Part shown: positions 30,663 to 34,678 of the stretch, piece after piece
Position numbering within the stretch: position 1 is the stretch's first letter
Layout: every line of letters begins with the position of its first letter
Assembly: GCA_023356535.1 (NCBI GenBank)
Contig: JAKQYF010000026.1
Location: 1 to 34,678 of the forward strand
Length of the DNA stretch: 34,678 nucleotides
Direction of reading: 5' to 3'
Source: Trichodesmium sp. MAG_R03
Lineage (GTDB): Bacteria > Cyanobacteriota > Cyanobacteriia > Cyanobacteriales > Microcoleaceae
Position numbers and translations under genes: made by a program
Notes under the pieces: model-generated
Told to the model about the DNA's origin: nothing
What the model saw: the letters and a program-made list of their open reading frames with translations, nothing else
The model's database searches: none

Positions 30663-32162
30663 ATGAATTTTAAAGCAGAGTTTGAATTACTATTACGTTC
30701 GCGCTACTCAATAATTTATATCCAGACAAGGGAGGAAGAACGAGTAGAAAAGACAATTGCTGAATCAGCAAAAAAACAAGCTAATAGAGCAGTATATATT
30801 TGGGATTTTGTGGAAGGATATCAAAATAATCCTAATGATATAGGCTTGGGAAAAAGAAATCCTCTTCAAAGTTTAGAACTTGTGGAAAAGTTGCCGGAGT
30901 CAGCTCCGGCAATATTTATATTGCGAGATTTTCAACGATTTTTGGAAGATATTTCTATTTCTAGAAAGCTAAGGAATTTGGCAAAAAAGTTAAAATCTCA
31001 ACCCAAAAATTTAGTTATTTTAGCTTCTGAAATATCTGTTCCAGAAGATTTAACTGAAATTATTACAATAATAGAATTCCCACTCCCAAATAGTCAAGAA
31101 ATTTTCCAAGAGGTAGAACGCCTGTTAATGACAATGGGTCAATATGTAGAAAAACGTTTATTAGATGAAGTAGTTCGGGCTTCTCTGGGATTATCTATAG
31201 AAAGAATTAGAAAAGTTTTGGCTAAGGCGATCACTACCCACGGAGGATTAGAAATTGATGATGTTGATTTAATTTTAGAAGAAAAACGGCAAACTATTCG
31301 TCAAACTCAAATATTGGACTTCTATCCTACACATGAAAATATTTCGGATATTGGAGGTTTGGATAATCTCAAAGATTGGTTATTACGACGAGGAGGGGCA
31401 TTTTCTGAACAAGCAAGACAATATGGTTTACCTTATCCTAGGGGTTTACTTTTAGCAGGAATACAGGGTACTGGCAAATCTCTTACTGCTAAGGCGATCG
31501 CTCATCATTGGCATTTACCTTTATTACGTTTGGATGTGGGCCGTTTATTTGGAGGTTTGGTGGGAGAGTCGGAGTCTCGTACTCGACAGATGATTTCTAT
31601 TGCTGAAGCTTTGGCTCCTTGTGTTCTCTGGATAGATGAAATTGATAAAGGTTTTGCAGGATTCAAAAGTCAAGGAGATGCAGGTACTACGAGTCGCGTT
31701 TTTGGTACTTTTATTACTTGGTTAGCTGAAAAAATATCTCCTGTGTTTGTGGTAGCTACTGCTAATAATATTGAATCTTTACCACCAGAAATATTGCGAA
31801 AAGGTAGGTTTGATGAAATATTTTTTGTTGGTTTACCTCACCAGGAAGAAAGAAAAGCTATTTTTGAGGTACATTTATCTCGGTTACGACCTTATAATAT
31901 TAAGGGTTATGATATAGCTAGATTAGCTTATGAAACTCCAGACTTTTCTGGGGCAGAAATAGAACAATCTTTAATAGAGGCTATGCACATTGGATTTAGT
32001 CAAAATCGTGAGTTTACTACTGAGGATATCTTGGAGTCTGCTAGTCAAATTATTCCTTTAGCTAGAACTGCTGCAGAACAAATTAAGTTTTTACAAGATT
32101 GGGCAGCAGCAGGTAAAGCGCGTCTTGCTTCTAGATATGATGGTTTTAAAAGTAAGTTTTAA
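30663..32162 (+). CDS. ycf46: Ycf46-type AAA ATPase
   Basis: 499 residues. The N-terminal 220 residues form the Ycf46-specific part (MNFKAEFELLLRSRYSIIYI, and YIWDFVEGY); the C-terminal half is an AAA module with Walker A GIQGTGKS at 266-273, Walker B VLWIDEID at 321-328, a sensor region VVATANNIESLPPEI, and the RKGRFDEIF arginine-finger segment. Conserved in cyanobacteria and in red-lineage plastids. Its exact role is not settled; the Synechocystis homologue has been connected with inorganic carbon response. The ATG is the first in the frame and matches the family start. It is followed 23 bp later by a small SH3 gene, probably cotranscribed. One HIP1 octamer lies in the Walker A region. Confidence 0.94.
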   Translation: MNFKAEFELLLRSRYSIIYIQTREEERVEKTIAESAKKQANRAVYIWDFVEGYQNNPNDIGLGKRNPLQSLELVEKLPESAPAIFILRDFQRFLEDISISRKLRNLAKKLKSQPKNLVILASEISVPEDLTEIITIIEFPLPNSQEIFQEVERLLMTMGQYVEKRLLDEVVRASLGLSIERIRKVLAKAITTHGGLEIDDVDLILEEKRQTIRQTQILDFYPTHENISDIGGLDNLKDWLLRRGGAFSEQARQYGLPYPRGLLLAGIQGTGKSLTAKAIAHHWHLPLLRLDVGRLFGGLVGESESRTRQMISIAEALAPCVLWIDEIDKGFAGFKSQGDAGTTSRVFGTFITWLAEKISPVFVVATANNIESLPPEILRKGRFDEIFFVGLPHQEERKAIFEVHLSRLRPYNIKGYDIARLAYETPDFSGAEIEQSLIEAMHIGFSQNREFTTEDILESASQIIPLARTAAEQIKFLQDWAAAGKARLASRYDGFKSKF

Positions 32163-32185
32163 TTGAGAAAAAAAACTGAAAGATT

Positions 32186-32623
32186 ATGAATTTGTATGGA
32201 TTCTTCAAATTTTTATTAGGGTTTATTTTAGCAATACTGTTACTAACTGGAGCTAGTGCAACAGCAGTTCTCTATTTTGCAGCTAAACTGACAAGAATAC
32301 CTGAAAAACCAATTTTTCAAAATGAAAAACCTGTAGTTAAAAAAGTCAGTAAGTCTCCTCAAAAAACTGGAGGTACTAGCAGTACAAAATCAGCAAATAA
32401 GTTAGATCCAGGAACTTATAGAGCTGTTGTGGTAGAGCCTATTGGTTTAATTCTTCGCGATACTCCTAGTAGAAATGCTATTCGTATTGGAGGTATTTCT
32501 TATCAAGAGAAAGTTATAGTTTTGGAAGAGAGTTCTGATAAGAAATGGCAAAAAGTTCGGGTAGATGATATTAGTGATCGTATAGGTTGGGTTTCAGGAG
32601 GTAATACTGAAAGGTTGGATTAG
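32186..32623 (+). CDS. membrane-anchored SH3-domain protein
   Basis: 145 residues: an uncleaved or signal-type hydrophobic N-terminus (about 7-33, FFKFLLGFILAILLLTGASA), a Lys/Ser-rich linker (40-75), and one bacterial SH3b domain (about 78-142: GTYRAVVVEPIGLILRDTPS, KVIVLEESSDKKWQKVRVD, IGWVSGGNTERL). SH3b domains of this kind usually bind peptidoglycan or cell-wall partners on the periplasmic side. It starts 23 bp after ycf46 on the same strand. No catalytic domain is present. Confidence 0.83.
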   Translation: MNLYGFFKFLLGFILAILLLTGASATAVLYFAAKLTRIPEKPIFQNEKPVVKKVSKSPQKTGGTSSTKSANKLDPGTYRAVVVEPIGLILRDTPSRNAIRIGGISYQEKVIVLEESSDKKWQKVRVDDISDRIGWVSGGNTERLD

Positions 32624-32803
32624 ATTATTAATAGCACTCTCGAAAAATAATGATTTTGGAAAAATGCTATAAGGGTTTCAGAAACTTTTTTGGAGATATC
32701 TAAATATGTCTACCAAAAAGTGAAGTTAAACAGTTCATCAGGCTATTAATTTTGATTTTCATGAGATCAAAATAAGGCAGAATATTACGTATAATATTAA
32801 GGG

Positions 32804-32838
32804 TTATACTTAAGTTGAGGGAAATTTATACTTAAGTT
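32804..32838. repeat. two TTATACTTAAGTT direct repeats, 22 bp apart
   Basis: Copies at 32804-32816 and 32826-32838, each containing the palindrome ACTTAAGT. The 22-bp spacing puts them about two DNA turns apart, as dimer binding sites often are. They lie between the convergent SH3 and PqqD-like genes, where no known promoter is expected. The remainder of 32624-32898 holds nothing I recognise. Confidence 0.5.
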
Positions 32839-32898
32839 ACTTGTAGTTATTTTGTTATTTTCATTTAGATAAATAACTTTTGACTTATTATTTCATTG

Positions 32899-33219
32899 TT
32901 AATCAATCATATCTTCGTCATAAGAAATACTTTTTTTGTTGATAATCTTGATAATTCCATCATTTTTTAAATCTTCAATATATTCTAATAAATCATTTTT
33001 CAATGCCTCTGGTTCTAATTCTTCTAATTCTAAAATATCCTCATAAGCTTCTTGGATAGACTCAGATCCTATTAAGGCAAATAACATTTTAGCTGCTAAA
33101 TCATCCAACAGAAAATCTTTACCTTCTTGTTGAGCATTAACTATAAAAATTCCTCCCTCATCTTCTGCTAGAAAAAAATCATCAGTGAATACTACTTTTT
33201 GAGTGAATGAAATGTTCAC
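32899..33219 (-). CDS. PqqD-like (RRE-type) small protein
   Basis: 106 residues, very acidic. Its pattern is that of PqqD: an N-terminal beta-hairpin region (VVFTDDFFLAEDEGGIFIVN), then LDDLAAKMLFALIGSESIQEA, and a winged-helix-like end (LLEYIEDLKNDGII). PqqD domains recognise leader peptides in PQQ, lasso, sactipeptide and related RiPP pathways. No radical SAM enzyme, protease, cyclase or evident precursor lies in the window, so the role is open. Start is GTG 33219: the preceding in-frame codon is TAG, two codons up, and GAGG stands six bases before it. It is divergent from ispF with 113 bp between them. Confidence 0.7.
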   Translation of the reverse strand: MNISFTQKVVFTDDFFLAEDEGGIFIVNAQQEGKDFLLDDLAAKMLFALIGSESIQEAYEDILELEELEPEALKNDLLEYIEDLKNDGIIKIINKKSISYDEDMID

Positions 33220-33332
33220 AACCTACCTCTAATACCAATAAAATCAATTCAAAAAAAGGAATATTTTTGCATATTCCGTATATACTATACAATGTTTAAA
33301 CAATTATTTTCTATTAAGTAATAGTTAAGAAG

Positions 33333-33830
33333 ATGAACGTTCGTATAGGTAATGGCTACGATATTCATAAATTAGGGCCAGAAAGACCTTTGATTTTGGG
33401 AGGAATCAAAATTGACCATGCAATCGGACTTATTGGCCATAGCGATGCGGATGTTCTGACCCATGCTATTATGGACGCAATGTTAGGGGCTCTAAGTTTG
33501 GGAGATATTGGCCATTATTTCCCTCCCAGCGATCCACAATGGGCTGGGGCTGATAGTATAGATTTATTGAAGCGTGTTAATGATTTAGTTAAGGGTGCTG
33601 GCTGGGGAATTAGTAATATTGACTCGGTAGTGGTGGCAGAACGTCCTAAGTTGAAACCACATATAGAGAAAATGCGATCGCGCCTGGCTACTACTTTAGA
33701 ACTAGAAGCAGATCAGGTTAGTATTAAAGCTACTACTAATGAAAAGTTAGGTCCTGTAGGCAGAGAAGAAGGTATTGCTGCTTATGCGGTAGTTTTGCTA
33801 CAGAAATCTACTGATACAAGAAAAGCATAA
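33333..33830 (+). CDS. ispF: 2-C-methyl-D-erythritol 2,4-cyclodiphosphate synthase
   Basis: A 165-residue trimeric zinc enzyme of the MEP pathway that cyclises CDP-ME 2-phosphate, with release of CMP. Zn ligands D10 and H12 (GYDIH) and H44 (DADVLTH) are in place, and the substrate motifs GHSDAD (35-40) and [10 protein letters not shown] (59-68) are intact; the C-terminal [20 protein letters not shown] closes the site. Full length, ATG with an AAGAAG-like upstream site. It is divergently arranged with the PqqD-like gene, sharing a 113-bp region with a small GGAATA/TATTCC inverted repeat (33259-33278). Confidence 0.96.
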   Translation: MNVRIGNGYDIHKLGPERPLILGGIKIDHAIGLIGHSDADVLTHAIMDAMLGALSLGDIGHYFPPSDPQWAGADSIDLLKRVNDLVKGAGWGISNIDSVVVAERPKLKPHIEKMRSRLATTLELEADQVSIKATTNEKLGPVGREEGIAAYAVVLLQKSTDTRKA

Positions 33831-33891
33831 TAATGAGAATACTAGAAGTATTATCTGTAAGTCCTTTCTCAAGTTGGAAAATCAAGATATA

Positions 33892-34678
33892 ATGGAAGAT
33901 TTAAGAAATCCTTTCACTGTAGGTCAGCCAGTTGCTCCAGAAAATTTTGTGGGGCGCAAAAGTTTAATCGCGATCGCATTTGACCAAATATATCATCGCA
34001 GTAATTTGGCCATTTGGGGCGGTCCTGGTATGGGAAAAACTTCTTTCCTTCAGCTTCTGACATCTGAGCAAGTCTGGCTGTCAAAAAATCTAAATCCATC
34101 TACAGCGGTAATTGTTTATCTAAATTGCCTAGAAATTAAGCCTTTTATTCCTGCTATTTTTTGGCGTAGGATTATTAATTTAATTAGAGAAAAAACTAAA
34201 GATAATTCTATCCTACAACCTATAATTCGAGATTTACTAAAAAAGCCAAAAATAACTAAAGATTACCTACGCTTTGTGTTGAAAAAATTAGGTGAACAAA
34301 ATAAATTTTTAGTGCTACTTTTAGATGATTATGATGGGACTTTTAATTGCCATTCTCAGTATACTGAAACTGAGGTAGAAATATTTTTAAGTGAGTGTCG
34401 GAATTTGGCATATCACTGCTCAGAGAGAAAGTATCTATCAATAATTGTGACTTCATTGCGACGCTTAAATAAAACTGGTCCTGGTCTGACACCAGATAGA
34501 TCTCCTTGGCATAATCATTATGTATTTCAACCATTAAAACCATTGAATCAAAAGGAAGTCGAGATTTTGCTTAGTAAAATGGAAATGCCACCTGCACTAT
34601 GTGATGGGATTCAAGAAATTGCTGGTGGAAATCCACTATTACTACAAAATGCTGGATTTCTTTATTATGATAAAATGC
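33892..34678 (+). CDS. STAND-like AAA/P-loop NTPase, N-terminal part (cut by window edge)
   Basis: The first 262 codons are in the window. It starts MEDLRNPFTVGQPVAPENFV with GRKSLI next, the usual entry of large P-loop NTPases found in bacterial signalling and conflict proteins. Walker A is GGPGMGKTS at 43-51, Walker B LVLLLDDYD at 140-148, and a likely sensor is TSLRR near 183-187. The later LNQKEVEILL and EIAGGNPLLLQNAG match the winged-helix-proximal GxP motif of STAND/NACHT-type ATPases. Partner or effector domains (TIR, caspase, repeats) would lie beyond the right edge. I see no strong Shine-Dalgarno. It follows ispF by 61 bp. Confidence 0.78.
   Translation, partial: MEDLRNPFTVGQPVAPENFVGRKSLIAIAFDQIYHRSNLAIWGGPGMGKTSFLQLLTSEQVWLSKNLNPSTAVIVYLNCLEIKPFIPAIFWRRIINLIREKTKDNSILQPIIRDLLKKPKITKDYLRFVLKKLGEQNKFLVLLLDDYDGTFNCHSQYTETEVEIFLSECRNLAYHCSERKYLSIIVTSLRRLNKTGPGLTPDRSPWHNHYVFQPLKPLNQKEVEILLSKMEMPPALCDGIQEIAGGNPLLLQNAGFLYYDKM

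Noticed and set aside
33914-34543. Two minus-strand frames inside the STAND-like gene
   Set aside because: The plus-strand frame is continuous from 33892 to the window end with Walker A and B motifs; these are shadows.

Overview
The window comes from a low-GC filamentous marine cyanobacterium of the Trichodesmium/Okeania type. This is inferred from HIP1 octamers (GCGATCGC) scattered through genes, cyanobacterium-specific genes (ycf46, a split three-subunit transhydrogenase, DUF2808, the rpmH-rnpA-PH-yidC-jag cluster), AT-rich DNA, long gene-poor spacers full of transposon debris, and a giant TPR protein. Adding up my CDS calls, about two thirds of the window is coding. I saw no tRNA, rRNA or CRISPR array.

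Layout. 1-1.3 kb (minus): start of a metF-type gene, then trpS. 1.4-5.4 kb: IS630 and IS4 transposase scraps, a conserved small protein whose stop codon lies inside a MITE, a YgfZ/GcvT-like folate-binding protein, yidD, and a cluster of IS200/IS605-derived debris. 5.4-9.3 kb (minus): aspartoacylase, a membrane-anchored VanY/M15-like protein lacking one zinc ligand, a Uma2 fragment, a 266-bp MITE and ispE. 9.5-13.4 kb: a collapsed IS1634-type transposase, a tandem pair of RRM RNA-binding protein genes duplicated with their leaders and 3' regions, and a second IS605-derived element. 13.4-16.4 kb (minus): the transhydrogenase operon pntA1-pntA2-pntB. 16.4-18 kb: MITEs and an IS607 scar in which TnpA and TnpB are fused. 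18-25.4 kb (plus): an RTX calcium-binding protein and a 1989-residue TPR-GT61-TPR protein. 25.8-30.4 kb (plus): a DUF2808 secreted protein, then rpmH, rnpA, a PH-domain protein, yidC, jag and a yceD-like gene. 30.6-34.7 kb: ycf46, an SH3 membrane protein, an orphan PqqD-like protein (minus), ispF, and the start of an NTPase that resembles STAND proteins.

How the genes relate. ispE and ispF are two steps of the MEP isoprenoid pathway but lie about 24 kb apart. rnpA, yidC and jag form the conserved chromosomal cluster for RNase P protein, membrane insertion and an RNA-binding partner; yidD, usually beside them in other bacteria, lies 22 kb away. The three pnt subunits build one proton-translocating transhydrogenase. 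The RTX protein and the TPR-GT61 protein are same-strand neighbours and could be substrate and enzyme, but this is only inference.

The most interesting items are the four-fold modular TPR-GT61 protein, the rbp tandem duplication with a shared leader containing an identical 20-codon uORF, the PqqD-like orphan, the IS607 TnpA-TnpB fusion scar, and at least four MITE or dispersed-repeat families, one showing exact 5-bp target duplications in two copies.
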